A DNA stretch of 64,000 bases from Pseudoxanthomonas suwonensis 11-1 (GTDB lineage: Bacteria > Pseudomonadota > Gammaproteobacteria > Xanthomonadales > Xanthomonadaceae). The stretch is from assembly GCF_000185965.1 (NCBI RefSeq), contig NC_014924.1, positions 2,666,001-2,730,000 of the forward strand. Direction: 5' to 3'. The notes beneath the pieces were generated by a model. It worked only from the letters and a program-made list of their open reading frames with translations. It did not search any database and was not told where the DNA came from. The position numbers and the translations under genes are program-made. Below, piece after piece: positions 1 through 11,793 of this stretch. How positions within the stretch are numbered: the first letter of the stretch is position 1; each line of letters begins with the position of its first letter.

Positions 1-593
<593 letters not shown>

Positions 594-603
594 GCGGCCG
601 CCC

Positions 604-1026
604 ATGCCCCGCGCCGACTTCTACCTGATCGCCAAGCCCCGGTTCGCGGAGCAGCCGCTGCTGCTGGTCTGCGAGCTGGCCAAGCGCGCCCATGCCGCCA
701 ACCAGTTCACCCTGGTGCTGGCGCGCGACGCGGCCCAGGCCGAGGAGATCGACGACCTGCTGTGGTCGTTCGAGCCCGACGCCTTCATCCCGCACCAGAT
801 CGCCGGCGACGAGGAGGACGAACTGACCCCGGTCCTGGTCGTCCCGCCGGAGATCGAGGCACCGCCGCGTCCGCTGGTGATCAACCTGCGCGACGCGGCC
901 TGGACCGAGCCCTGCGAGCGGGTACTGGAAGTGGTGCCCGCCGACCCCGCCGCCCGCGCCCCGCTGCGCGAGCGCTGGAGGCAGTACCAGGCGCTGGGCT
1001 ACGACCTCAACAAACATGACATGTGA
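604..1026 (+). CDS. holC: DNA polymerase III chi subunit
   Basis: Chi subunit of the replicative polymerase clamp loader. It binds the psi subunit (HolD) and contacts single-stranded DNA-binding protein to help primer hand-off. The 140-residue product has the family start ([11 protein letters not shown]), a central [14 protein letters not shown] segment typical of chi, and a C-terminal [13 protein letters not shown] helix. Length and gene order (pepA-holC-valS) match the family. The ATG lies 10 bases after the pepA stop, so the two are probably co-transcribed. A likely partner, a holD-like gene, lies under 4 kb downstream on the other strand. Confidence 0.93.
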   Translation: MPRADFYLIAKPRFAEQPLLLVCELAKRAHAANQFTLVLARDAAQAEEIDDLLWSFEPDAFIPHQIAGDEEDELTPVLVVPPEIEAPPRPLVINLRDAAWTEPCERVLEVVPADPAARAPLRERWRQYQALGYDLNKHDM

Positions 1027-1032
1027 GGAGCC

Positions 1033-1150
1033 GTGATTCGGGATTGGTGATTGGTGATTCGAAAAGGCGACAGCAAAGCCGCCTGCACCTCATCCGAACC
1101 GACGAAGCACTGCTCTTTCCAATCACGAATAACGAATCACCAATCACGGC
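1033..1150. repeat. Heptamer-armed inverted-repeat element (copy 1)
   Basis: The left arm is made of GATTSGT-like 7-base units (1033-1061) and the right arm is their reverse complement (1121-1150). A perfect 15-bp inverted match joins 1047-1061 and 1133-1147 around a loop of about 71 bases. It fills the whole holC-valS gap and ends just before the valS start. It shares the left flank GAGGAGCC, the heptamer unit and loop words such as ACAGCAAAG with the larger copy inside the Mla operon. Confidence 0.8.
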
Positions 1151-1154
1151 CCTT

Positions 1155-4055
<2,901 letters not shown>

Positions 4056-4272
4056 CCGCGCCCGCTGAGCCCCTCTTCCAAGAAGAGGGAAACCGGACGC
4101 GCGCGAAGCCGCGGCAACGCGGACGCATGCCGCAAGCGGCACATGGACGTGCCGCGGTCGCGCATTGGAGCGGACGGAGCCACGCGATGCGGCATGCCCC
4201 TGCGCTGCTGCGGCTCCGTCCAGAGCCGACTCACCCGGCGTTCTTCGCTTTTACTGTCGATTCCCGCGCCGC
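4056..4272. other. Intergenic gap between convergent valS and rimI
   Basis: There is no convincing gene. A 7-bp stem at 4071-4077 and 4083-4089 (CCCTCTT/AAGAGGG, 5-base loop) follows the valS stop and may end transcription, but no T-run follows it. A further imperfect dyad, GGACGGAGCC and GGCTCCGTCC, lies in the middle. The short open frames here have the Arg/Ala/Pro-rich composition of non-coding GC-rich DNA. Confidence 0.5.
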
Positions 4273-4782
4273 CTAAAGCGGCGGCATCCGGTCGATCTCG
4301 CCGGAGACCAGCTCCATCGCCATCACCAGCGCGTCCTCGCGGCCGTTGTGGGCCGGGTAGTAGCGCGGGCGGCGGCCGATCTCGTTGAAACCCTCGCTGA
4401 GGTACAGCGCGATGGCCGGCGGATTCGAAGGACGCACCTCGAGGAATACCCGGTGGGCGCCGCGGTCGCGCGCGGTCTTCAGCAGCGCCCGCAGCAGGTG
4501 GCGGCCGAGGCCGCGCGACTGCCGCTCCGGGGCGGTGCACAGGTTGAGCACGTGGGCCTCGTCGGCGGCGATGCTCATCACCCCGTAGCCGGCGGGCATG
4601 TCGTCGGCCAGGGCCAGCAGCGAGGGATAGCCGGCCAGCAGGCAGTCGCGGAAGATGCCGCGGCTCCACGGGAACGGATAGGCCCGCTTCTCGATCGCCA
4701 TCACCGCATCAAGATCGCCCTCGCGCATCGCCCGCAGCCGCCAGTGCGGCTTCGCGGTCTCGCGATAGGCGGCGATGCTCAC
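4273..4782 (-). CDS. rimI: Ribosomal protein S18-alanine N-acetyltransferase
   Basis: GNAT-family enzyme that acetylates the N-terminal alanine of ribosomal protein S18 using acetyl-CoA. The 169-residue product has the acetyl-CoA loop RQSRGLG at 87-93 and the motif B segment FLEVRPSNPPAIALY at 113-127. The start is taken as GTG at 4782, which overlaps the stop of the upstream holD-like gene by four bases (GTGA); the family N-terminus fits this and not the longer frame. In E. coli holD and rimI are also neighbours, which supports both calls. The frame ends shortly after the conserved fold, with no truncation. Confidence 0.92.
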   Translation of the reverse strand: MSIAAYRETAKPHWRLRAMREGDLDAVMAIEKRAYPFPWSRGIFRDCLLAGYPSLLALADDMPAGYGVMSIAADEAHVLNLCTAPERQSRGLGRHLLRALLKTARDRGAHRVFLEVRPSNPPAIALYLSEGFNEIGRRPRYYPAHNGREDALVMAMELVSGEIDRMPPL

Positions 4783-5246
4783 GCAGGCCTCCGCAGCGCG
4801 CGCAGCAACGGCCACAGCCGGCGCTTGGCGGAGGGATCGGCGCGCAGCATCTCGCTGGGCCACTCGGCCAGCAGCGCCTGCACCCGCGGATCGGTCGGCG
4901 GCAAGCCGGAAGCGCGCAGCACGGCCAGCTGCAGGCGGTCAGGCAGGGCTGCAGGACGACGCATCGCCCCGTGGCGCGGCAGCGCGGCCGGCGCCGCGGC
5001 GGGTTCCGCGACGCGCGGTTCCGGCGACATCGGCGGAGCCCGGCGCGGTGCCGGCGGCGCGACATCGCGATCCAGCGGCGATGCCTGGCGCACCTGCATC
5101 CGCTCCTGACGCGCGGGCTCCTCGACCGGCGCGGCCGGCGCGGCCAGCGGCTCCTCGTCGCCGGCCACCCGCATCACGTTGCAGCCCAGCGCCTGCAGCC
5201 AGTAACGCTGCTGCGGGCTCCAGGGACCGCCGGCTTGGGCCTGCAT
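4779..5246 (-). CDS. holD: Probable DNA polymerase III psi subunit
   Basis: 155-residue protein of low general similarity that fits psi, the clamp-loader protein that bridges chi to the gamma/tau complex. What is seen: an N-terminal RYWLQALGCNVMRVAG helix like the chi-binding N-terminus of E. coli psi (RDWQLQQLGI), a long Pro/Ala/Arg-rich middle (about 35-95), and a C-terminal DPSAKRRLWPLLRAL segment resembling the psi end NPTARAALW. It overlaps rimI by four bases, the same arrangement as holD-rimI in E. coli. Psi is poorly conserved, so context carries much of the weight. If it is not psi, it is a lineage-specific protein coupled to rimI. Confidence 0.7.
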   Translation of the reverse strand: MQAQAGGPWSPQQRYWLQALGCNVMRVAGDEEPLAAPAAPVEEPARQERMQVRQASPLDRDVAPPAPRRAPPMSPEPRVAEPAAAPAALPRHGAMRRPAALPDRLQLAVLRASGLPPTDPRVQALLAEWPSEMLRADPSAKRRLWPLLRALRRPA

Positions 5247-5248
5247 GG

Positions 5249-6025
5249 TCAGGCCGCCTCCCGCGACGGCCGGAAGCGAAGCCAGGCCCACATGACCGGA
5301 CCGGACAGCGCATAGAGGACGCCCACCGCCAGCAGCGCGCGCGGCAGGTCGATGACCAGCACCGCGATCACCACCGGCACCACCAGCAGCACGGCGAACG
5401 GCACCTTGTCGGCGCGCGCACCGCCCTCGCCACTGCCCTTGAAGCTCCAGTAGCGGATCTGGCTGACCATCAGCAGGGCCGCGCACAGGGTCACGCCGAG
5501 GGCGACATAGCGCAGCTCCTCGCCGCTCCAGCCCAGCTCGCCGTCGGCGAAGGCCCAGACGAAGGACATCATCAGCCCGGCCGCGGCCGGGCTGGCCAGG
5601 CCGATGAAGAACCGCTTGTCGACCACGCCGACCTGGGTGTTGAAGCGTGCCAGGCGCAGCGCAGCGCACGCGGCATAGAGGAAGGCGATCGCCCAGCCCA
5701 CCCGGCCGGCGACGCTGCCGTCGAACTTCAGCGAGGACAGCGACCAGTGGTACATCACCAAGGCCGGGGCCAGGCCGAAGCTGACCAGGTCGGCCAGCGA
5801 GTCGTACTGCACGCCGAAGGCGCTGCTGGTGCCGGTCAGGCGCGCCACCCGGCCGTCGATGCCGTCGGCGATCGCGGCCACGAACACGGCGATGGCCGCC
5901 GCGGTGAACTGGCTGTTGGCCGCCGCGATGATCGCGTAGAAGCCCGCGAACAGGCCGCAGGTGGTGAACAGGTTGGGCAGCAGGTAGATGCCGCGGGAAC
6001 GCGGTGGCGGGCGGTCGAGATCCAT
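5249..6025 (-). CDS. pssA: CDP-diacylglycerol-serine O-phosphatidyltransferase
   Basis: Inner-membrane enzyme that makes phosphatidylserine from CDP-diacylglycerol and serine, the precursor of phosphatidylethanolamine. The 258-residue product carries the complete CDP-alcohol phosphotransferase signature: D57-G58, A61-R62, G71, D75 and D79 with exact family spacing. Several hydrophobic segments follow (about 85-130, 140-165, 175-195, 205-245). The ATG at 6025 is chosen because the motif then sits at the usual distance from the N-terminus. It ends two bases before the holD-like start and may lead a pssA-holD-rimI transcript. It is the membrane type, unlike the peripheral E. coli enzyme. Confidence 0.93.
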   Translation of the reverse strand: MDLDRPPPRSRGIYLLPNLFTTCGLFAGFYAIIAAANSQFTAAAIAVFVAAIADGIDGRVARLTGTSSAFGVQYDSLADLVSFGLAPALVMYHWSLSSLKFDGSVAGRVGWAIAFLYAACAALRLARFNTQVGVVDKRFFIGLASPAAAGLMMSFVWAFADGELGWSGEELRYVALGVTLCAALLMVSQIRYWSFKGSGEGGARADKVPFAVLLVVPVVIAVLVIDLPRALLAVGVLYALSGPVMWAWLRFRPSREAA

Positions 6026-6130
6026 GTCGCCAGTGTACGGGGCCGCCGCCCGGCTGCGAACTGGTCCCTTGCCACGCGGGCCCCCGGATGCTGCAATCGG
6101 CCCCTCACCGCCCGCCTGGAGCCCTGCCCG

Positions 6131-6517
6131 ATGCGCCCGACGACCCGCGCCTGCCTGCTGCTGCTCGTGGCCGCCACTTTCGCCAGTGGCACCGCCCTGG
6201 CCTCCACCATCTACAAGTGGAAGGACGCCAATGGCGTCACCCACTCCTCCGACCAGCCGCCCCCGGGCCAGCGCTACGAGACCCGCAAGATCAACGGCGG
6301 CGGCTACGCAGTGGAGACCCCGGACGCCGAGGAAGCCCCGGAAAGCGCAGCCTGTGCCAGCGCCCGCAAGAGCCTGGGTGCCTTCGACAGCTCCCGCCCC
6401 GTGCAGGTGGACACCGACGGCGACGGCAAGGCCGACCGCACCCTGAGCGACGAGGAGCGCCAGTCGCATCGCAGCGTCGCCGAGGCCGCGGTCAAGGCCA
6501 ACTGCCCGGGCGGCTGA
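6131..6517 (+). CDS. DUF4124-domain exported protein
   Basis: Small 128-residue protein of unknown function with a clear signal peptide (about residues 1-25, hydrophobic LLLLVAATFASG, cleavage near ALA-S). The DUF4124 segment follows directly: IYKWKDANGVTHSSDQPPPG at 26-45. A second part (about 95-128) reads VDTDGDGKADRTLSDEER, with an Asp-rich stretch that could bind calcium; this is inference. DUF4124 proteins are common and usually periplasmic in this family of bacteria. It is transcribed divergently from pssA and is followed by a strong hairpin. Confidence 0.82.
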   Translation: MRPTTRACLLLLVAATFASGTALASTIYKWKDANGVTHSSDQPPPGQRYETRKINGGGYAVETPDAEEAPESAACASARKSLGAFDSSRPVQVDTDGDGKADRTLSDEERQSHRSVAEAAVKANCPGG

Positions 6518-6555
6518 GCCCGTTGCCGGCTGTGCCGGCATCTTCGAGCATCACC

Positions 6556-6584
6556 CCGATCCCCCGCCCGGCGCGGGGGATCGG
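6556..6584 (+). terminator. Hairpin after the DUF4124 gene
   Basis: Perfect 12-bp stem CCGATCCCCCGC (6556-6567) with GCGGGGGATCGG (6573-6584) and a 5-base loop, 38 bases after the stop. Only a short TTT lies three bases downstream, so it may be a weak intrinsic terminator or an RNA-end stabiliser. Confidence 0.6.
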
Positions 6585-6958
6585 CGTTTCCGGCCCACCC
6601 TTTCTCCGGCCCAGGCCAGTCGCCGCCAGTCGGCAAGGCGGTAGAGGCGTCCAGCACCAGGATCGGCAGCGCGCCGAAGACGGTGTAGCCGATGTTCCGG
6701 GACAGGTAATCCGCGCCCTTTCCCGGGGAAACAGGTGTCCCTTCCACTCCCGTCCCCGGGCCCGGCCGCGACCCCATGTATGGATCCGCCGTCCGCTGGC
6801 CCCGGGACAAGCCAGTGGAGATACCCGGCCGGCTACAGCCGGGGCCCTTGCGCGCACCGGGGCCGGCCACGGCTGGCCGCCGATCACCGCGCCCGCGGCC
6901 CGCCACGGCCCCGGTGCTGGCAGAATGTCGGGTTTCCGCACCCTTCCCCGGCATTCCG
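6585..6958. other. Intergenic region before proS
   Basis: About 370 bases with no convincing gene. On the minus strand, 6600-6720 reads as a hydrophobic stretch (about 25 residues including IGYTVFGALPILVLDAS) unlike the usual Arg/Ala-rich false frames, but it has no start, no defined ends and no recognisable family. The proximal part is very GC-rich with CCGGGG/CCCCGG runs. CAGAAT at 6921-6926 could serve as a -10 for proS. Confidence 0.4.
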
Positions 6959-8656
6959 ATGCGTCTTTCCCGCTTCCACCTGCATACCACCAAGGAAACC
7001 CCGGCCGACGCCGAGCTGGTCAGCCACAAGCTGATGCTGCGCGCCGGCATGATCCGCAAGCTCGCGGCCGGCCTGTACACCTGGACCCCGCTGGGCCTGC
7101 GCGTGCTGCGCAAGGTCGAGGCGGTCGTGCGCGAGGAAATGAACCGCGCCGGCGCGGTCGAGCTGCAGCTGCCGACCATCCAGCCGCGCGAGCTGTGGGA
7201 GGAAACCGGACGCTGGGGGAAGTTCGGCGGCCAGCTGCTGAAGATCAAGGACCGCAAGGAAGCCGAATACTGCTTCAGCCCGACCGCCGAGGAGGCGATC
7301 ACCGATTTCGCCCGCCAGGAACTGAGCAGCTACAAGCAGCTGCCGGTGAACTTCTACCAGATCCACACCAAGTTCCGCGACGAGATCCGCCCGCGCTTCG
7401 GCGTGATGCGCGCGCGCGAGTTCCTGATGAAGGACGCCTATTCCTTCCACGTTTCCGACGAGGACCTGGCGCGCGAATACGAGAACATGAAGGCCGCCTA
7501 CATCCGCGTGTTCGGCCGCCTGGGCCTGGAGTTCCGCGCGGTGCAGGCCGATTCCGGCGCCATCGGCGGCGACGCCTCGCAGGAATTCCACGTGCTGGCC
7601 GATTCGGGCGAGGACGCGCTGGCCTTCTCCACCGCCTCCGATTACGCGGCCAACGTGGAAACCGCGCAGGCCGCCGCGCCGGGCCCGCGCCCGGCTGCGA
7701 CCGAGGAAATGCGCAAGGTGGAAACCCCGGTGCAGAAAACCTGCGAGGACGTGGCCGCGCTGCTGGGAATCCCGCTGCAGCGCACGGTCAAGTCGGTCGC
7801 GGTATTCGGCGAGCAGGGTTTTGTCCTGGCCCTGGTCCGCGGCGACCATTCGGTAAACGAAATCAAGCTCGCCAAGGTTGACGGAATCGGTGAATACCGC
7901 CCGGCGACCGAGGCGGAAATCCTCGAGCACCTCGGCAGCGAGCCGGGTTTCCTCGGCCCGGTGAGCCCGAAGAAGGCCATCCGCCTGGTTGCCGACCGAG
8001 AGGTCGCGGCGATGGCCGATTTCGTCGTTGGCGCCAACGAGGCCGGTTTCCACCTGGCCGGCGTGAACTGGGGCCGCGACCTGGCCGAGGCCGACGTGGT
8101 CGCCGACATCCGCAACGTGGTTGCCGGCGACCGCGCCGCGGACGGTGGCGAGATCCGCCTGGCCCGCGGCATCGAGGTGGGCCACGTGTTCCAGCTCGGC
8201 CGCAAGTATTCGCAGGCCATGGGTTTCACCGTGCTGGACGAGAACGGCAAGGCCGTGGTCCCGGCGATGGGCTGCTATGGCATTGGCGTTTCCCGCATCG
8301 TCGCCGCGGCGATCGAGCAGAACCACGACGAGGCCGGCATCGTCTGGCCGGTGCCGATGGCGCCGTGGACCGTGGCGGTATGCGTGATCAACCCGAAGAA
8401 GGACGCGCAGGTCGACGAGGCGGCCGAATCGCTGCTGGTCGAGCTACAGGCCGCCGGCATCGACGCGGTGCTGGACGACCGCGGCCTGCGTCCGGGCCCG
8501 ATGTTCGCGGACATGGAGCTGATCGGCATCCCGCACCGGGTGGTGGTTTCGGCGCGTGGGCTGGAGGCCGGCACCTACGAATACCGCGCCCGCAGCGGTG
8601 GCGAAGCCGAGGCGCTGGACCGTGCGCAGCTGCTGGAACGCCTGCGCCAGGCCTGA
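6959..8656 (+). CDS. proS: Prolyl-tRNA synthetase
   Basis: Class II aminoacyl-tRNA synthetase of the bacterial type charging tRNA-Pro. The product is 565 residues, the usual length for the form with the inserted editing domain (about 225-405), which removes misacylated Ala-tRNA-Pro. Seen: N-terminal [19 protein letters not shown], motif 2 region [21 protein letters not shown], the editing-domain stretch around [20 protein letters not shown], motif 3 GCYGIGVSR, and the C-terminal anticodon-binding domain. The ATG at 6959 is preferred to upstream in-frame starts because the family starts there. A strong terminator follows. Confidence 0.97.
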   Translation: MRLSRFHLHTTKETPADAELVSHKLMLRAGMIRKLAAGLYTWTPLGLRVLRKVEAVVREEMNRAGAVELQLPTIQPRELWEETGRWGKFGGQLLKIKDRKEAEYCFSPTAEEAITDFARQELSSYKQLPVNFYQIHTKFRDEIRPRFGVMRAREFLMKDAYSFHVSDEDLAREYENMKAAYIRVFGRLGLEFRAVQADSGAIGGDASQEFHVLADSGEDALAFSTASDYAANVETAQAAAPGPRPAATEEMRKVETPVQKTCEDVAALLGIPLQRTVKSVAVFGEQGFVLALVRGDHSVNEIKLAKVDGIGEYRPATEAEILEHLGSEPGFLGPVSPKKAIRLVADREVAAMADFVVGANEAGFHLAGVNWGRDLAEADVVADIRNVVAGDRAADGGEIRLARGIEVGHVFQLGRKYSQAMGFTVLDENGKAVVPAMGCYGIGVSRIVAAAIEQNHDEAGIVWPVPMAPWTVAVCVINPKKDAQVDEAAESLLVELQAAGIDAVLDDRGLRPGPMFADMELIGIPHRVVVSARGLEAGTYEYRARSGGEAEALDRAQLLERLRQA

Positions 8657-8707
8657 TTCCACGCGCCGGCCTGCGGCCGGTTTGCACCACCGCAGGCCAA
8701 TATGCAG

Positions 8708-8744
8708 CGGCCCGATTATCCCGATGGATAATCGGGCCGTTTGC
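8708..8744 (+). terminator. Intrinsic terminator after proS
   Basis: Perfect 14-bp stem CGGCCCGATTATCC (8708-8721) with GGATAATCGGGCCG (8726-8739), tetraloop CGAT, followed by TTTGCATT. The T-run is short but the stem is among the strongest in the window. Confidence 0.8.
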
Positions 8745-8748
8745 ATTA

Positions 8749-8779
8749 TTGACACGGCATTCATTGCCCCCGGTATTTT
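8749..8779 (+). promoter_or_regulatory. Candidate promoter of the H-NS-like gene
   Basis: A consensus -35 TTGACA (8749-8754) is followed after 19 bases by TATTTT (8774-8779). The spacing is longer than ideal, but the region is clearly more AT-rich than its surroundings and lies 70-100 bases upstream of the start, just after the proS terminator. Confidence 0.45.
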
Positions 8780-8849
8780 CCTGCATTAAGCTGCGCGGGA
8801 TTGCATTGCCTACGGACGGGCTATTTCCCTCGATTGAACGGAGAACCTG

Positions 8850-9281
8850 ATGTCGATCGACCTGAATAACCTTTCCCCGCGGGAACTGGGTTCCCTCATC
8901 GCCACCGCCAGGAAGCGCCAGGCCCAGCTTTCCAAGCGCGCGCCCATCACCAAGGTCCGCGCCAAGCTGACCAAGCTGGCCAAGGCCGAGGGCTACACCA
9001 TCGAGGAGCTGTTCGGCGGCTCCGGTGCCGGCACCCGTGCCAGCGCCGCCGCGCCCGCCCGCGCCCGCAAGCTGGGCAAGGTCGCGCCGAAGTACCGCAA
9101 CCCGGAAAACCCGAAGGAAACCTGGACCGGCCGTGGCAAGCAGCCGCGCTGGCTGGCGGCCTATACCGCCCAGGGCCGCGACCTGGGCGAGTTCCTGATT
9201 CCCGGTGTCGCCGCGCCGACGCCCGCCAAGGCCGCCAAGGGCGCGCGCAAGCGGGTGGTCAAGAAGTCCCGCGGCAAGTAA
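8850..9281 (+). CDS. H-NS-family nucleoid-associated protein
   Basis: 143-residue DNA-binding protein of the H-NS histone family found in xanthomonads (XrvA-type), expected to bind AT-rich DNA and silence genes. Seen: an N-terminal basic helix region (about 10-50, possible oligomerisation), an Ala-rich linker (55-75), and the H-NS C-terminal core KYRNPENPKETWTGRGKQP at 81-99 with TWTGRG at 91-96. The C-terminus adds a Lys/Arg-rich tail with Ala-Lys repeats (about 124-143), resembling histone H1 tails. The ATG is well placed behind GGAGAACC. It stands alone between two terminator hairpins, as expected for a highly expressed global regulator. Confidence 0.88.
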   Translation: MSIDLNNLSPRELGSLIATARKRQAQLSKRAPITKVRAKLTKLAKAEGYTIEELFGGSGAGTRASAAAPARARKLGKVAPKYRNPENPKETWTGRGKQPRWLAAYTAQGRDLGEFLIPGVAAPTPAKAAKGARKRVVKKSRGK

Positions 9282-9293
9282 TCCGCTGCAAAC

Positions 9294-9321
9294 GGAAACG
9301 CCGGCCCCCGCCGGCGTTTCC
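9294..9321. terminator. Bidirectional hairpin after the H-NS-like gene
   Basis: Perfect 12-bp stem GGAAACGCCGGC (9294-9305) and GCCGGCGTTTCC (9310-9321) with a CCCC loop, 12 bases after the stop. It lies between two convergent genes and could serve both. Confidence 0.7.
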
Positions 9322-9355
9322 ATTCGGGTTCCCGCCACCGCGTATCCGCGGCGGC

Positions 9356-10606
9356 TCAGAGATTCTTGCGCGCCGGCAGCAGCAGGTTGCCGAACAGCAG
9401 GCCCGCGACCAGGGCCACGACGATATTGATCACCAGCAGCATGGCGCTCTGCCCGGCGTCCACGTCCTGCTGCTGGACCATGGTCAGCAGCCCGCGCAGG
9501 CTGGCGCTGCCGGGCACCAGCATGATGATGCCGGGCAGGCGGATCAGTGCACCGGGCCGCTGCAGCCAGCGGCCGAACCCGTTGCCGGCCGCGGTCAGCA
9601 CCAGCGCCGAGAGGAAGATCCCGACCGGGCTGCCCCAGGCGTGGCCGGCGTAGCGCGAGATCAGGTAGCCGGTGATCGCCGCCCCCATCACCCACGGGTA
9701 ATCGCGGGCGCTGGCCTTGAACAGCACCGCGAAGGCGAACGAGGCCACCACCATCGACAGCCACTCCACCGCTTCCGGCTGCGGCCGCAGCGCGCGCGCC
9801 TGTGGCTCCAGCCCGACCACGTCCAGCAGGGTCACCGCCACCACCGCGCCCACGGTCAGCTTCAGCACCGTGGTCAGGGCGCCGGCGAAGCGCACCGTGC
9901 CCGAGACCCAGTGCTGGCTGGACAGCTCGTTCATGGCGTTGGTGATCGCCATACCGGGGAGCAGCGCGACCAGCGAGGCGATGACCACGGTATTGATGTT
10001 CAGCGGCGCCACCAGGGCCGCGACCAGGCTGACCACCGCGCCGGCGGCCAAGGCCGAGACCGCCTCGCTGGCATCCTTGAGTGCCGGGCGGCGGCCGCTG
10101 TACTGGTCGAGCAGGCCGATGAGCACGCCGGTGACGGCGGCCACCGCGATATCCAGCCACGGCAGCCGCCACAGGCCGGCCACGCCGGCCGCGGCCAGGC
10201 CGAAGCCGATCACCTGCATCACGCTCGCCAGCATCGAGGGCGGCCGGTCCAGCACGCGCAGGGCGGTATGGCCCTGGGCGATGGTCAGCTGGCCGTTGGC
10301 CACCGCCTCGGCCACGCGGTCGGCCTCGCACAGCTTGTGCAGGTCGTTCTCGCCCGGCGAGAGCCGGATCACCCGGGTGGTGTCGGTGCTGCCCAGCGGC
10401 TTGCCCGGGTCGCTGAAGCTGAGGATCAGGCCGGTCGGGTTCGACCAGGCCTCGCATTCCAGGTCCAGCCGCTGCGACAGCGCGGTGATCGCCGCCTCCA
10501 GGCGCTGCGCGGTGGTGCCATAGCGGTGCAGGCGCACCGCCATTTCCGCGACGAAGGCGATGCGCTGGGGGTAGCTGGCCTGCGGCCGCGAAGGTGCACT
10601 GGACAT
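9356..10606 (-). CDS. ThrE-family threonine/serine exporter-like membrane protein
   Basis: 416-residue inner-membrane protein of the ThrE (DUF1212 plus DUF3815) type, in which the two halves are fused in one chain. Seen: a soluble N-terminal part (about 1-120, AEMAVRLHRYGTTAQRLEAAI), then about ten hydrophobic segments from residue 130 onwards, including the first-half motif LPGMAITNAMNELSSQHWVSGTVRF at about 225-250 and the second-half motif LPGIIMLVPGSASLRGL near 360. Characterised members export L-threonine and L-serine; substrate specificity is not shown by the sequence. It converges with the H-NS-like gene and is divergent from the Mla operon. Confidence 0.85.
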   Translation of the reverse strand: MSSAPSRPQASYPQRIAFVAEMAVRLHRYGTTAQRLEAAITALSQRLDLECEAWSNPTGLILSFSDPGKPLGSTDTTRVIRLSPGENDLHKLCEADRVAEAVANGQLTIAQGHTALRVLDRPPSMLASVMQVIGFGLAAAGVAGLWRLPWLDIAVAAVTGVLIGLLDQYSGRRPALKDASEAVSALAAGAVVSLVAALVAPLNINTVVIASLVALLPGMAITNAMNELSSQHWVSGTVRFAGALTTVLKLTVGAVVAVTLLDVVGLEPQARALRPQPEAVEWLSMVVASFAFAVLFKASARDYPWVMGAAITGYLISRYAGHAWGSPVGIFLSALVLTAAGNGFGRWLQRPGALIRLPGIIMLVPGSASLRGLLTMVQQQDVDAGQSAMLLVINIVVALVAGLLFGNLLLPARKNL

Positions 10607-10669
10607 GCGCCTAGTATCGCCCGGCGGTCGGCGCAGCAGTCACCCGCTTGCCTGTATGCTGCGGCCGGC

Positions 10670-11785
10670 ATGGACCCGACCCCCACGACTCCCCCAGGCT
10701 GGACGCAGGCACCCGAGGCCGGGCAGGTCCGCCTGCAAGGCGACTGGATCCTCGACCACGCGCTGGAGATGGCCGCGCGGCTGCGCGAGATCCCCGGGGA
10801 CGTGGCTTCCGTGGACGCCAGCGGGGTCGGCAGGATCGACTCGGCCGGGATGATGCAGCTGGCGCGCTTCGCCCGCCGGCGGGAGCTTGCCGACGACGCG
10901 CTGCATTTCAGCGAAAGCCACCTGCCGCTGGTCCAGCTGATCGAGGACGTGCCCGACGACCGCCCCCGGCGCAAGCGCGACTACGGCTTTGCCGCCGCGC
11001 TCGAGCGCCTGGGCCGGGCAACCCATACGGTCGGCCGCAACATCGTCGAGCTGCTGGGCTTCACCGGCGAGAACCTGGTCAAGCTGCTGCGCCTGCTGCG
11101 CCAGCCGCGCCGCTTCCGCCTGACCGCCACAGTCTCGCACATGGAACAGGTGGGCCTGGACGCGCTGCCGCTGGTGGCCCTGCTGTCCTACCTGGTCGGC
11201 GCGGTGATCGCGTTCCTCGGCTCGACCATCCTGGCCGACTTCGGTGCCGAGATCTTCGTGGTCGAGCTGGTGTCGATCGCCTTCCTGCGCGAGTTCGCGG
11301 TGCTGCTGACCGCGATCGTGCTGGCCGGCCGCACCGCCTCGGCCTTCACCGCGCAGATCGGCTCGATGAAGGCGCGCGAGGAGATCGACGCCATCCGCAC
11401 CCTGGGCCTGGACCCGATCGAGCTGCTGGTGATCCCACGCCTGGTCGCCCTGCTGGTGATGCTGCCGCTGCTGACCTTCGTGGCGATGATGGCCGGCCTG
11501 GCCGGCGGCGTGACCGTCGGCGCGTTCGACCTGGAGATCCCGCCCCAGATGTACCTGGCCCGGATGGAGGAGACCATGCAGGTCCGCCATTTCCTGGTCG
11601 GCATGTCCAAGGCGCCGGTGTTCGCGATGGTCATCGGCCTGATCGGCTGCCTGGAAGGCATGCGGGTCCAGGGCTCGGCCCAGTCGGTCGGCGAGCGCAC
11701 CACCTCCAGCGTGGTGCAGACGATCTCGCTGGTGATCATCATCGATGCACTGGCGGCACTATGGTTCATGAATATGGGGTGGTGA
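10670..11785 (+). CDS. MlaE-type ABC permease fused to a STAS domain
   Basis: 371-residue permease of an Mla/MCE lipid-transport system of the inner membrane. The N-terminal part (about 15-90) is a STAS domain like MlaB, with VDASGVGRIDSAGMMQLARF showing the STAS core. The remainder is MlaE: LVGAVIAFLGSTILADFGAE, then FAVLLTAIVLAGRTASAFTAQIG and the conserved EIDAIRTLGLDP loop that contacts the ATPase. In E. coli MlaB and MlaE are separate proteins; here they form one chain. The ATG at 10670 lies close to the divergent ThrE-like start. Genes for the ATPase, the MCE protein and a lipoprotein follow on the same strand. Confidence 0.92.
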   Translation: MDPTPTTPPGWTQAPEAGQVRLQGDWILDHALEMAARLREIPGDVASVDASGVGRIDSAGMMQLARFARRRELADDALHFSESHLPLVQLIEDVPDDRPRRKRDYGFAAALERLGRATHTVGRNIVELLGFTGENLVKLLRLLRQPRRFRLTATVSHMEQVGLDALPLVALLSYLVGAVIAFLGSTILADFGAEIFVVELVSIAFLREFAVLLTAIVLAGRTASAFTAQIGSMKAREEIDAIRTLGLDPIELLVIPRLVALLVMLPLLTFVAMMAGLAGGVTVGAFDLEIPPQMYLARMEETMQVRHFLVGMSKAPVFAMVIGLIGCLEGMRVQGSAQSVGERTTSSVVQTISLVIIIDALAALWFMNMGW

Positions 11786-11793
11786 GGAGCCGG

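Noticed and set aside
1023-1154. N-terminal extension of valS
   Set aside because: The 44 extra residues come from the repeat element and are absent from the family; the ATG at 1155 is a better start.
4056-4272. Similarity between this gap and the gap at 60590-60680 (AGGGAAAC-type words)
   Set aside because: Only short words are shared and they do not align over a useful length; chance in GC-rich DNA is sufficient.
6590-6740. Hydrophobic minus-strand reading (IGYTVFGALPILVLDAS) between the DUF4124 gene and proS
   Set aside because: It looks more protein-like than neighbouring false frames, but it has no start or natural ends, no family match, and runs into shadow sequence. At best it is a gene remnant.
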